Shown here: positions 39,172 through 47,928 of the stretch, one piece after another | Numbering within the stretch: position 1 is the first letter of the stretch | Layout of the letters: each line of letters begins with the position of its first letter | Assembly: GCF_030252345.1 (NCBI RefSeq) | Contig: NZ_CP126980.1 | Span: 2,867,501 to 2,931,500 of the forward strand | Direction: 5' to 3' | Source: Actinoplanes oblitus | Lineage (GTDB): Bacteria; Actinomycetota; Actinomycetes; Mycobacteriales; Micromonosporaceae | DNA length: 64,000 nt | Made by a program: the position numbers and the translations under genes | Notes under the pieces: model-generated | The model's database searches: none | The model's input: only the letters and a program-made list of their open reading frames with translations | Told to the model about the DNA's origin: nothing

Positions 39172-40089
39172 TTATCGGGCCTTCGCGCCCAGCAGGGCGA
39201 AGAAGAGGGGCAGGCGTGGCTGGTCGTCCGGCAGCCGCCAGAAACCGTCGCCGGCCGGGACCATGTGCGGCCAGCGCGGCCAGGGGATCCGATCGCTTTC
39301 GCGCATCTTGCGTACGCCGATCCCGGCACCCACCAGCGCCGAAACGATCTCCCCGAGCCCGTGCTCCCACTCGTAACTGGTCGTCGCGGCGGTCAGCGGC
39401 GGCCCGTCGGTGTAGGTGTACGTGGCGTCCAGCTCGATGGCGCCCCGTCCCTCCAGATAGTCGTTGCGCAGCACCAGCGCCCGGTCGTCCTCGCCGCGCG
39501 GGACCAGGCCGAGCGAGCGCAGCACCGGGTGGAACTCCACGACGTACACCCGGCCGCCCGGCTTGAGCAGCGCGGCCACCGTCCTCGCCCAGCGGTCCAG
39601 GTCGGGCAGGTAGCAGAGCGCGCCCTTGCCGGTGTAGACCACGTCGAACGTGCGCCCGTCCAGCGCCTCCCGGGCGTCGTACACGTTGGCCCGCACGTAC
39701 TCGACGTCGACATCGGACGCGGCGGCCAGCCGGCGGGCCTCCCGGATCGCCGCCTCGGAGAGGTCCAGCCCGACCACCGAGCGGGCCCCGCGCCTGGCGA
39801 ACGCGGCGGTCTCGGTGCCCAGGTGACACTGCAGGTGCAGCACGTCGGCATCGGTCAGGTCGCCGAGGTCGTCCCACTCGTAGTCGGCGAACCAGCTCTC
39901 CGGGGCGCGGTGCGCCACGTCGTAGAACCGGCTGTTCAGGTGGATGGGGGTGCGCTCGTCCCAGTTCGCGGCGATGGCCGCCATGCGTTGCTCGGTCGCC
40001 TCGTCGAAGGTCGCCTCGTGCTGGGTCACCTCGTGCTGGGTGGCCTCGTCGAAGGTCGCCTCGTCGTGGATCGTCTCGTCGTGGGCCAT
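39172..40089 (-). CDS. Class I SAM-dependent methyltransferase with pentapeptide-repeat N-terminus
   Basis: The 305-residue protein has a Rossmann methyltransferase core from about residue 75: HLQCHLGTETAAFARRGA (motif I region), VVGLDLSEAAI (acidic loop) and FDVVYTGKGALCYLPD. Substrate unknown. Residues 3-32 are six tandem pentapeptides of the type [HFQ][DE]EAT/HEVT, encoded by a 15-bp repeat. ATG at 40089 has GGGAGG upstream, so the repeat is translated. Without it the protein would start at the methionine at 39984. Confidence 0.85.
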   Translation of the reverse strand: MAHDETIHDEATFDEATQHEVTQHEATFDEATEQRMAAIAANWDERTPIHLNSRFYDVAHRAPESWFADYEWDDLGDLTDADVLHLQCHLGTETAAFARRGARSVVGLDLSEAAIREARRLAAASDVDVEYVRANVYDAREALDGRTFDVVYTGKGALCYLPDLDRWARTVAALLKPGGRVYVVEFHPVLRSLGLVPRGEDDRALVLRNDYLEGRGAIELDATYTYTDGPPLTAATTSYEWEHGLGEIVSALVGAGIGVRKMRESDRIPWPRWPHMVPAGDGFWRLPDDQPRLPLFFALLGAKAR

Positions 40090-40209
40090 CCGGCCTCCCT
40101 GGTCTCGTCCGGGTTAGGGCTGCGTCGATCCGTCGAAAAATGTCGGGGGGTCGGTCTAGCGTCCGGGGTGACAGCGTTCGACGGCAACTTCTACGCAAAG
40201 GAGCCTGTG

Positions 40210-40617
40210 ATGGCGTCACGCCTCAACCCGTACCTGTCCTTCGACGGCAACGCCCGCGAGGCCATGGAGGCCTACCAGCGGATCTTCGGCGGTGAGCTGC
40301 GGGTCAGCACGTTCGGCGAGTTCGGCGCCCCCGACGAGTCGATCAAGGACAAGGTGATGCACGCGATGCTGGAGACGCCGCAGGGCTACACCCTGATGGC
40401 CTCCGACACCCCGCCCGGCATGCCGTTCAACCCCGGCACCACCAGCACGGTCAGCATCTCCGGCGATGCCGGCGACAACCTGCGCCAGTTCTGGGACAAA
40501 CTCGCCGAGGGCGCCACCATCAACGTCCCCTTCGAGAAACAGATGTGGGGCGACGAGTTCGGCCAGCTGACCGACCGCTTCGGCGTCCCCTGGATGATCA
40601 ACGTGGTCGCCTCCTGA
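40210..40617 (+). CDS. PhnB-like VOC-superfamily protein
   Basis: The 135-residue protein starts with RLNPYLSFDGNAREAMEAYQ and contains the FGGELRVSTFGEF strand. It ends with the WGDEFGQLTDRFGVPWMIN segment typical of PhnB/DUF1428-like glyoxalase-fold proteins. The enzymatic role in this subgroup is unproven. ATG at 40210 follows AAAGGAG. It diverges from the methyltransferase across 120 bp. Confidence 0.85.
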   Translation: MASRLNPYLSFDGNAREAMEAYQRIFGGELRVSTFGEFGAPDESIKDKVMHAMLETPQGYTLMASDTPPGMPFNPGTTSTVSISGDAGDNLRQFWDKLAEGATINVPFEKQMWGDEFGQLTDRFGVPWMINVVAS

Positions 40618-40639
40618 CAGGAACCGCTTTCCGGTACGC

Positions 40640-41225
40640 CCGGAGCACCGCCCCACCCGCACCAGCCCGGTCCCGTGGCCGCCCACGCGAGGCCGCGCGC
40701 CCCCAGACCGCTCCACGCCGCATGCCCCACCCACGCCAGCCCAGTCCCGTGGCTGCCCACAGGAGGCCCGCGCCCTCAGACCGCCCGCGCCGCACGGCCC
40801 AGCCGCCGCCGGCCGGTGTGCGGTCCGTGCCCGCGGGGCCAGGCAGTCCGCAGGTGCGGCGGATCCGAGCGGTCTGAGCGTGCGGCGGATCCGGGCGGGT
40901 CTGGGCGTGCGGCGGATCCGGGCGGGTCTGGGCGTGCGGCCGGTCTGTGCGGCCTGCCCGTGCGTGCGGCCCGCACGCGCGCCTGCGTGCATGGGCGGCG
41001 GCGTGCATGCGTGCGGTCCGGCCCGGGCGTGTGGCCCGGCCTGGGCGTGCGGTCCGGCTCGTGCATGCGGTCCGGCCCGTGGTCTCGGCCCGCCCGCGCG
41101 CCTGCGTGCAGCGTGCCCGGGCGTGCGGCGTGCGCCTGCGTATGGCCCGGCCTGGGCGTGTGGCACGGCACGGGCGTGTGGCCCGCGTCGACCGGCCCTT
41201 CGGCCGAGCCGACGCGCGTGCTCGG
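40640..41225. repeat. Low-complexity GC repeat region with 27-bp tandem units
   Basis: At 40854-40933 a unit of the form GTGCGGCGGATCCGGGCGGG is repeated three times (26, 27 and 27 bp). From about 40934 to 41190 it degenerates into GTGCGGYCCGG/CGTGTGGCCCGG-type repeats. The 613-bp gap between the PhnB-like and RecQ genes otherwise shows no gene with a recognisable domain. Long open frames on both strands are explained by extreme GC content. Confidence 0.75.
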
Positions 41226-41230
41226 CCGGG

Positions 41231-43243
41231 CTACTCCTCCGGGCCGTCGTAGTAGTCGTAAGGCTCCTCGGGCGGCGGGAACAGGTCGTCGGCCGGCTGG
41301 TCGTCGTCGCGGGCGTAGGAGAGCGAGCCGGGGGAGTCACTCGCGGCGTCGGCGGCCGAGGCGCCGGCCTCGGCCGGGTCGTCGCCGCGGATCACCGACA
41401 GGACGTCGTCGCCGAACTTGGTCAGTTTGCTCTGGCCGACGCCGCTGACGGTGCCCAGCTGGTCGAGGGTGGTGGGGGACAGGACGGCGATGGCTCGCAG
41501 GGTCTTGTCGTGGAAGATGACGTAGGGCGGGACGCTCTGCTCCTTGGCGGTGGCGGCGCGCCAGGCACGCAGGCGTTCGAAGAGGGGCTCGGCCTCGGCG
41601 GGGAAGTCGGCCGGGGCCACCGCGGCGGCCCGGGACGACGAGGACGAGGACGAACCGCGGGAGCCGGCGCGCAGGCGCTGGGCCGGGATCTCGCGGCGCA
41701 TCATGACGGTGGCCTCGCCGCGCAGGATGGTGGTGCTGCGCTCGGTGAGAACCAGGGTGCTGTACTCGCCCTCGACGGCCAGGTAACCGCCGGCCAGCAA
41801 CTGGCGGACCACGCCGCGCCACTCGGTGTCGCGCAGCTCGGTGCCGATGCCGAAGACCGAGAGCTGGTCGTGGCGGAACTGGACGACCTTGTCGGTGCGC
41901 TTGCCCAGCAGGATGTCGATGGCCTGGCCGGCGCCGAACTTCTGGTTCCGCTCCTTCTTCAGCCGGAAGACGGTGGACAGCAGTTTCTGCGCGGCGACCG
42001 TGCCGTCCCAGGACTCCGGCGGGGTCAGACAGGTGTCGCAGTTGCCGCACGACGCGGCCGGCGCCTCCTGATCGAAATACGCCAGCAGCTGCCCCCGGCG
42101 ACAGGAAACCGTCTCGCACAGGGCGAGCATCGCCTCCAGATGCCGGGCCGCGTTGCGGCGGAACGCGAGATCACCCTCCGAGCTGTCGATCATCTTGCGC
42201 TGCTGCACCACGTCCTGCAGCCCGTACGCCAGCCAGGCCGTCGACGGGAGCCCGTCGCGGCCGGCCCGCCCGGTCTCCTGGTAGTAGCCCTCCACGGATT
42301 TCGGCAGGTCCAGGTGGGCCACGAACCGCACGTCCGGCTTGTCGATGCCCATCCCGAAGGCGATCGTCGCGACCATCACCAGGCCCTCCTCGCGCAGGAA
42401 ACGGGCCTGGTTGCGCGCCCGGGTCCGCGGGTCGAGGCCGGCGTGATAGGGCAGCGCGGGAATCCCGTTCTGGGTGAGGAACTCGGCGTGTTTGTCCACC
42501 GACGCCCGGGACAGGCAGTAGACGATCCCGGCGTCGCCCGGGTGCTCGGTGCGCAGCAGGTCGAGCAGCTGCCGTTTCGGCTCGTTTTTCGGAACGATCC
42601 GATACTGGATGTTGGGCCGGTCGAAGCTGGCGGTGAAGTGCCGCGCCTCGGTGAGTCGCAGCCGGGACGCGATCTCGTCGCGGGTGGCGGTGGTCGCGGT
42701 GGCGGTCAGCGCGATCCGCGGCACGTCCGGCCAGCGCTCGTGCAGCATCGACAGGGCCAGATAGTCGGGCCGGAAGTCGTGACCCCACTGCGACACGCAG
42801 TGCGCCTCGTCGATGGCGAACAGCGAGATCTTGCCCCGGTCGAGCAGCCGCTGCACGCCCGGCGTGCCGAGGCCCTCGGGCGCCACGTAGAGCAGGTCGA
42901 GCTCACCGGCGACGAACTCGGCCTCGACCAGGCGGCGCTCGTCGAGGTCCTGGGTCGAATTCAGGAAGTTCGCCCGGACGCCGAGGGTGCGCAGCGCGTC
43001 GACCTGGTCCTGCATCAGGGCGATCAGCGGCGAGATCACCACGCCGGTGCCCGGCCGGACCAGCGCCGGAATCTGGTAGCACAGCGACTTGCCGCCGCCG
43101 GTGGGCATCAGGACGAGGGCGTCGCCACCGTCGATCACGTGCTCGACGATCTCGCGCTGCTGCCCGCGGAACTCGGGGTAACCGAAGATGCGGTTGAGCG
43201 CGTCGGTGGCACTGGACACGGGAACGGGGGGAGCCGAAGTCAC
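41231..43243 (-). CDS. recQ: ATP-dependent DNA helicase RecQ
   Basis: The 670-residue superfamily-2 helicase acts in recombination and repair. Walker A is MPTGGGKS near residue 48 and the DEAH box is FAIDEAHCVSQWGHDFRPDY. Motif VI is QETGRAGRDG. The RQC zinc site has Cys residues in ETVSCRRG and CGNCDTC. An HRDC domain lies at about 575-640, separated by a poly-Ser linker. The C-terminal 50 residues are acidic. The start is GTG at 43243. Confidence 0.94.
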   Translation of the reverse strand: MTSAPPVPVSSATDALNRIFGYPEFRGQQREIVEHVIDGGDALVLMPTGGGKSLCYQIPALVRPGTGVVISPLIALMQDQVDALRTLGVRANFLNSTQDLDERRLVEAEFVAGELDLLYVAPEGLGTPGVQRLLDRGKISLFAIDEAHCVSQWGHDFRPDYLALSMLHERWPDVPRIALTATATTATRDEIASRLRLTEARHFTASFDRPNIQYRIVPKNEPKRQLLDLLRTEHPGDAGIVYCLSRASVDKHAEFLTQNGIPALPYHAGLDPRTRARNQARFLREEGLVMVATIAFGMGIDKPDVRFVAHLDLPKSVEGYYQETGRAGRDGLPSTAWLAYGLQDVVQQRKMIDSSEGDLAFRRNAARHLEAMLALCETVSCRRGQLLAYFDQEAPAASCGNCDTCLTPPESWDGTVAAQKLLSTVFRLKKERNQKFGAGQAIDILLGKRTDKVVQFRHDQLSVFGIGTELRDTEWRGVVRQLLAGGYLAVEGEYSTLVLTERSTTILRGEATVMMRREIPAQRLRAGSRGSSSSSSSRAAAVAPADFPAEAEPLFERLRAWRAATAKEQSVPPYVIFHDKTLRAIAVLSPTTLDQLGTVSGVGQSKLTKFGDDVLSVIRGDDPAEAGASAADAASDSPGSLSYARDDDQPADDLFPPPEEPYDYYDGPEE

Positions 43244-43378
43244 CCCGCGATAGTAGAGAGCCGGACCGACATTCTGCCCAGCCCTGTGGATAACCCGGGA
43301 GAGTGACGGGACGCCCGTGGAGGAGGCCGGCCGGAGTGAGGGGATGGCGGCAAGCGGCGTCGAAGGCCCGGCCAGGCG

Positions 43379-45292
43379 TCACGGGCTGGCCGGCAGGCCG
43401 ACCAGGTCGAGGATCTGGCGGGCGGGGCTGCCCGGCGCCGCGATCAGCGTCAACGGCGCCTTCTGCTCGTGGTGACGCTCGGCGATCTGGAACAGCGCCG
43501 CCACCCCGGCACTGGCCAGGTGGGTCACCCCGGTCAGGTCCACGGTCATCGGCACCGTCCCGCCCCGGCTGCGCCGCAGCAGATCCTGGCGCGCCAGCAC
43601 CGCCGACTCGGCGTCCATCGGCCCGTCCACCCGCACCCGGGCCTCGTCGTCCCCGGGCAGCTCGGTGATCGACATCTCGGCCGGCAGCGAGGCGGTGCCC
43701 GGGGCGTCGCCGAAGCGGGCCAGCAACCGGGCCGGCCGGTTCAGCGGGTGCCGCACGGTGGCCACCGTCCCGTGCTCGCCCGGTTCCACCCGCAGGCTCT
43801 CCACCAGCTGCGCGGTCAGCGCCAGGCCCCGGCCGCGGATCGGCTGCCGTTCCGGCGCGCGCCACCCGCCGTAGTCGGTGACGGTCGCCTCGACGCGGCC
43901 CGCGGCGGTGAGCACCGCCCGTACCCTGATCTTGTCCGTGCTGCCCGCGTGCTCGATGGCGTTGGTGGTCAGCTCGCCGAGCGCGTGCTGCAGCACGAAG
44001 GCGTCGTGCTCGGCCGCGCCCAGCGCGCTCAGCCAGGCGCCGAGCTCGGCTCGCGTGCCGCGCAGGGCCGCCGGGTCCGCCGGCAGATCGACAACCAGTT
44101 CCGGTACGACCTCGACCCGCTGCGCCGCCAGCAGGGTGATGTCGTCGGCGTGCCCGCCGGTCCGCACCAGCAGCTCGATGGTCTGCCCGCAGACCCGTTC
44201 CGCGGCGGTCGCCCCGGGGTCGTGCAGCGCCCGGCCGACCGCCGCGTCGGTGGCCACCCGGGTCAGGTCGGCGATGGACGAGGCGCCGCCCAGCGGCCGC
44301 TCCACGATCCCGTCGCTGTAGAGCAGCAGCAGGTCGCCGAGCGCCAGCCGGTCCTGCCGCACCGGGAACACCCCGCCGGTCCCGAGCGGCGAGCCACCGG
44401 TGGGCGGCAGGAACCGGCTCCGGCCGGCCGCCGAGATCACCAGTGGCGGCGGGTGACCGGCGGTGCAGTAGGTGAGTTCGCCGCTGACCGGGTCGAGCAG
44501 CGCCAGGCAGACAGTGGTGGCGTGGGCGGCCCGGATCCGGCCGGCGAACCGGTCGGCCGCCGCGAGCGCCTCGCCGATCGACGCGCCGGAGTCCAGCCGT
44601 TCCTGGAGCACCGCTCGCAGCTGCCCCATCGCCCCGGACGCGGTGATCCCGTGCCCGACCACGTCGCCGACCAGCAGGGCGACCAGGCCGTCGGCGCGCG
44701 GTACCGCGTCGAACCAGTCCCCACCGGCGGCGGTCTCCGCGTCGGCGAGCAGATAGCTGGCCGCCAGCTGGAGCCCGGGCAGCACCGGCAGCCCGGCCGG
44801 CAGCAGCTCCCGCTGCAACTCGGTGATCACGTCGCGGCTCTGCTCGTAGCGCCGGCGCAGCTGGGACGCCTCGGTCTCGGCGGCCTGCCGGGTCCGGGCC
44901 AGCTCGGTCACGTCGAACGCGGCGCCGATCACCCCGCGCACCGACCCATCCGGGTCCCGCCAGGGCACGATGGTGAACGTCGCGAACATCTCGTGCACCG
45001 AGCCGTCCGGCTGGTCCAGGTGCGCCCGCCACTGCCGCCCGGCGATCGGCTCACCGGTGCGGTAGACCTCGTGGTACGCGTCCACGAACTGCTGCCCGAC
45101 CAGGTCGGACAGCACCTCCTCGATCGGCCGGCCGATGGCGTCCCGACCCGGTACCACCGCCCGGGTGGCCGCGTTCCAACCGGCCAGCCGCAGCTCGTCA
45201 CCCTCGAAGACCGCGACGATGAACGGCAGCTGGTCGACCGCGGCCAGCATGGCGTCCAGATCGCCCGCCTCCGGTATGTTCACCTCGGTCAC
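43379..45292 (-). CDS. PAS-SpoIIE phosphatase-HATPase-STAS signalling protein
   Basis: The 637-residue regulator combines an N-terminal PAS domain (about 20-135), a PP2C-type SpoIIE phosphatase (about 165-385; GDWFDAV, LVGDVVGHG, LLYSDGIVER) and an anti-sigma-type HATPase (about 410-535; HALGELTTNAIEHAG). A STAS domain with the phosphorylatable serine region DLTGVTHLASAGV forms the C-terminus (about 545-637). It thus fuses all parts of a partner-switching module: sensor, phosphatase, kinase/anti-sigma and antagonist. The start is GTG at 45292. It probably controls an alternative sigma factor encoded elsewhere. Confidence 0.92.
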   Translation of the reverse strand: MTEVNIPEAGDLDAMLAAVDQLPFIVAVFEGDELRLAGWNAATRAVVPGRDAIGRPIEEVLSDLVGQQFVDAYHEVYRTGEPIAGRQWRAHLDQPDGSVHEMFATFTIVPWRDPDGSVRGVIGAAFDVTELARTRQAAETEASQLRRRYEQSRDVITELQRELLPAGLPVLPGLQLAASYLLADAETAAGGDWFDAVPRADGLVALLVGDVVGHGITASGAMGQLRAVLQERLDSGASIGEALAAADRFAGRIRAAHATTVCLALLDPVSGELTYCTAGHPPPLVISAAGRSRFLPPTGGSPLGTGGVFPVRQDRLALGDLLLLYSDGIVERPLGGASSIADLTRVATDAAVGRALHDPGATAAERVCGQTIELLVRTGGHADDITLLAAQRVEVVPELVVDLPADPAALRGTRAELGAWLSALGAAEHDAFVLQHALGELTTNAIEHAGSTDKIRVRAVLTAAGRVEATVTDYGGWRAPERQPIRGRGLALTAQLVESLRVEPGEHGTVATVRHPLNRPARLLARFGDAPGTASLPAEMSITELPGDDEARVRVDGPMDAESAVLARQDLLRRSRGGTVPMTVDLTGVTHLASAGVAALFQIAERHHEQKAPLTLIAAPGSPARQILDLVGLPASP

Positions 45293-45333
45293 GATGCCAT
45301 CGTGCCGGAAATGCCGCTAGCCGGACCCAAGCG

Positions 45334-45975
45334 TCACTCTGCCAGGGGCAGTTCGATGGTGTGCGAGGTGTGCGACGCCTTGGTCCGCAAGTAGCGGACG
45401 TTGGCCGCCGACACGTGCACCCCGGTGGGCACCCGCTGGGTCACCTCGACGCCGAGCGTCGCCAGCTGCCGCGCCTTGTCCGGGTTGTTGCTCAGCAGCC
45501 GGATCCGGTCCGCGCCGACGGCCAGCAGCATCTGCGCCGCGGCGGTGTAGTCCCGCTCGTCCTCGCCCCGGCCCAGCGCCACGTTCGCCTGGTAGGTGTC
45601 CATGCCGTCGTCCTGCAGCGCGTACGCGTCCAGCTTCGCGTACAGCCCGATGCCGCGGCCCTCCTGGCGCAGGTAGAGCAGGAAGCCGCCCTGCTCGGTG
45701 ATCCGCTCGGCGGCCTCGCGCAACTGCGGGCCGCAGTCGCAGCGCTGGCTGCCGAACACGTCACCGGTCAGGCACTCGCTGTGCGGGCGGACCAGCGGTG
45801 CCCGGCCACCCGCGGCGGACTTGGTCAGCGCCCGCCGCCAGTCACCGAGACCGAGCAGCAGGTGCTCCCGCCCGTCCGCGAGCGAGTCGAAGGTCATCAC
45901 CTGCGCGGTGGTGGCGTACCCGTCGGAAAACCGCAGCGGAACGGTCACCTGCCGCCGGACGGTGGCCTTGATCAT
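45334..45975 (-). CDS. GTP cyclohydrolase II paralogue (RibA2 type)
   Basis: The 213-residue protein has the GTP cyclohydrolase II zinc site Cys68, Cys79 and Cys81 (SECLTGD, QRCDCG). It also has the GTP-binding RQEGRGIGLYAKL and catalytic Tyr118 in AYALQDDG. Residue 125 is Met where E. coli RibA has Tyr112. I recall that S. coelicolor SCO6655, which has a Tyr-to-Met change, stops at the formylated pyrimidine; whether the residues correspond must be aligned. ATG at 45975 follows GGGGAGG. It is divergent from a RibD-type reductase, with no other riboflavin gene present, so a role outside riboflavin is likely. Confidence 0.88.
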   Translation of the reverse strand: MIKATVRRQVTVPLRFSDGYATTAQVMTFDSLADGREHLLLGLGDWRRALTKSAAGGRAPLVRPHSECLTGDVFGSQRCDCGPQLREAAERITEQGGFLLYLRQEGRGIGLYAKLDAYALQDDGMDTYQANVALGRGEDERDYTAAAQMLLAVGADRIRLLSNNPDKARQLATLGVEVTQRVPTGVHVSAANVRYLRTKASHTSHTIELPLAE

Positions 45976-46061
45976 CGGTCCTCCCCATTCATTGATGCCG
46001 CAAGCGGAAGCTGTGCCCGAAGACCGGTCGCCGCACACCGCGGATTATCGTGGACGCCACG

Positions 46062-46751
46062 ATGGCTGAGCGTCCTTACACCTTGTTGAGTTGTGGGATG
46101 TCGATCGACGGATATCTCGACGACACCACCGGGGAGCGGCTGCTCCTGTCGAACGATGCTGATTTCGACCGGGTCGACGAGGTGCGCGCCGGCTGCGACG
46201 CCATCCTGGTCGGCGCGGCCACGATCCGCCAGGACAATCCGCGCCTGCTGGTCCGCTCGGCCGCCCGCCGGGCCGCCCGGGTGGCCCGCGGCCTGCCGGA
46301 GAACCCGGTCAAGGTAACCGTGACCAGCCGCTGCGACCTGGACCCGGCGGCGTCGTTCTTCGGCGCCGGCGACGCGGAGAAACTCGTGTACTGCGCCACA
46401 CCGGCGCTGGGGCAGGCTCGTGAGCGGCTCGGCGCGGTGGCCACCGTGGTGGACGGCGGTGACCCGGTCGACGTGCACCTGGTCAGCGCCGACCTGGCCG
46501 CGCGCGGGGTGCGCCGGCTGATGGTGGAGGGCGGCGGCACCATGCACACCCAGTTCCTCACTCGCGACCTGGCCGACGAGTTGCAGCTGGTGGTGGCGCC
46601 GTTCTTCGTCGGTGACTCGCGGGCGCCGCGCTTCGTGCACGACGGCGCCTTCCCGGCCGGGCCGCAGAACCGCGCGCGGCTGGCCGAGGTGCGCCAGATC
46701 GGCGACGTCGTGCTGCTCCGCTACGGGCTCTCCGACCGCTTCGAAGCCTGA
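46062..46751 (+). CDS. RibD C-terminal / dihydrofolate-reductase-fold pyrimidine reductase
   Basis: The 229-residue NADPH reductase resembles the reductase half of RibD: MSIDGYLDD at the N-terminus, AILVGAATIRQDNP near residue 50 and RRLMVEGGGTMHTQFL near 155. The deaminase half is absent. It probably reduces the ribosyl moiety of a GTP-derived pyrimidine made by the divergent cyclohydrolase, which is inference from position. ATG at 46062 is chosen over GTG at 46050; neither has a strong Shine-Dalgarno. Its stop is 11 bp from that of the convergent flippase-like gene. Confidence 0.87.
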   Translation: MAERPYTLLSCGMSIDGYLDDTTGERLLLSNDADFDRVDEVRAGCDAILVGAATIRQDNPRLLVRSAARRAARVARGLPENPVKVTVTSRCDLDPAASFFGAGDAEKLVYCATPALGQARERLGAVATVVDGGDPVDVHLVSADLAARGVRRLMVEGGGTMHTQFLTRDLADELQLVVAPFFVGDSRAPRFVHDGAFPAGPQNRARLAEVRQIGDVVLLRYGLSDRFEA

Positions 46752-46762
46752 GGACTCCCGGG

Positions 46763-47869
46763 TCAAACCGCGACCCGTTCGCGCGTCGAGGACCGGTGGA
46801 GGCGGCGGCGCGAGGCGGGCGCCGGAGTCCGTACCGGAAGAATGACCCGGACCGGGATCGGCGCGGACGCCGCGGCAACCGGCCGGACCGGGGCGGACGT
46901 CGCGGGCGTCGCCGCGGCCGGCGGTGTGGGGGCGGGCCGGCGCAGCCTGCCGGCGGCCCGGACGGCGACCACTATCGCGCCCGGCGCCGCCGCCACGAAG
47001 GCGCAGATCCCGTAGGCGACGGCGATCGTCACACCCTGCTCGGCGCTCAGCCCGGCCGCGCCGAACGCCCAGGCCAGCACGCCCTCGCGGGGTCCCCAGC
47101 CGCCGACGTTCAGCGGGATGCCCATCGCCAGCAGCGCCAGCAGCAGCATCGGGGCGAGCTTGAGCAGCGACGCGCCGTTGCCGGCCACCCGGGCCGCGAC
47201 CAGGAACGTCGCCAGGTGCCCGGCGAGCACCACGGCCGAGGCGAACAGCACGCCCGGCCAGTTGCGCCGGGCCAGCAGCCCGGAGCGGATCTCGGCGGCA
47301 CCGGTGCGCACGCCGCCGGACAGCTTCGAACCGCCGCGCCGCATCCGCTTCGTCACCGCGATCAGGGCCAGCGCGAGGACCGCGACACTCGCGGCGGTCA
47401 CCGCGACCACCGGCCCGTGCTCCCCGATCAAGGTCAACACCGGCGACGGTACGGTCACCAGCACCGCCCCGCCGACGACCAGCAGCACGACCTGCCCGGC
47501 GGTACGCTCCAGCACCACCGCGCGCACCCCGCGCCCCACGTCGCCCTCCTCGCGCCCGTGCGAGACGGCCCGGCCGACGTCGCCGAGCACCCCGCCGGGC
47601 AGCGCCGCGTTCAGGAAGAGCGCCTGGTAGTAGTCGGCGGTCGCGTCCTTCAGGGACAGGCGCAGGCCGAGCCCGCGGGCCACCAGGCACCACCGCCACG
47701 CGCTGAGCACCGTGGTCAGCACGCCGATCCCGAAGGCCAGCGCGAGCGTGCCGGTGTCCAGCACCCGCAGCCCGGCCAGGAAGGCGCCGGTGCCCAGTCG
47801 CCAGAGCACCAGCGCGATGATCCCGGCGCCGCCGAGCAGGCGGACCCAAGCCCAGAACGATCGGCTCAC
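46763..47869 (-). CDS. Lysylphosphatidylglycerol-synthase-type transmembrane protein (UPF0104)
   Basis: The 368-residue membrane protein has about eight helices and the family segments ADYYQALFLNAALPGGVLGD and MGIPLNVGGWGPREG. Such proteins form the flippase-like half of MprF without the aminoacyltransferase. The C-terminal 60 residues are Pro/Ala/Arg-rich. GTG at 47869 has a weak Shine-Dalgarno. It is last in the minus-strand operon behind the methyltransferase (59-bp gap). It may move the lipid-linked product of this cluster across the membrane, which is inference. Confidence 0.82.
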   Translation of the reverse strand: MSRSFWAWVRLLGGAGIIALVLWRLGTGAFLAGLRVLDTGTLALAFGIGVLTTVLSAWRWCLVARGLGLRLSLKDATADYYQALFLNAALPGGVLGDVGRAVSHGREEGDVGRGVRAVVLERTAGQVVLLVVGGAVLVTVPSPVLTLIGEHGPVVAVTAASVAVLALALIAVTKRMRRGGSKLSGGVRTGAAEIRSGLLARRNWPGVLFASAVVLAGHLATFLVAARVAGNGASLLKLAPMLLLALLAMGIPLNVGGWGPREGVLAWAFGAAGLSAEQGVTIAVAYGICAFVAAAPGAIVVAVRAAGRLRRPAPTPPAAATPATSAPVRPVAAASAPIPVRVILPVRTPAPASRRRLHRSSTRERVAV

Positions 47870-47928
47870 TTTGTTTCGTCCCCTCGTCGATCCTCAGGGA
47901 CTAGTACGCCCGACCGCCGGGCCTTGGT

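Noticed and set aside
40216..41340. 374-codon minus-strand frame through the repeats before recQ
   Set aside because: Its N-terminal part is simple-repeat sequence and its C-terminal part is antisense to the PhnB-like gene.
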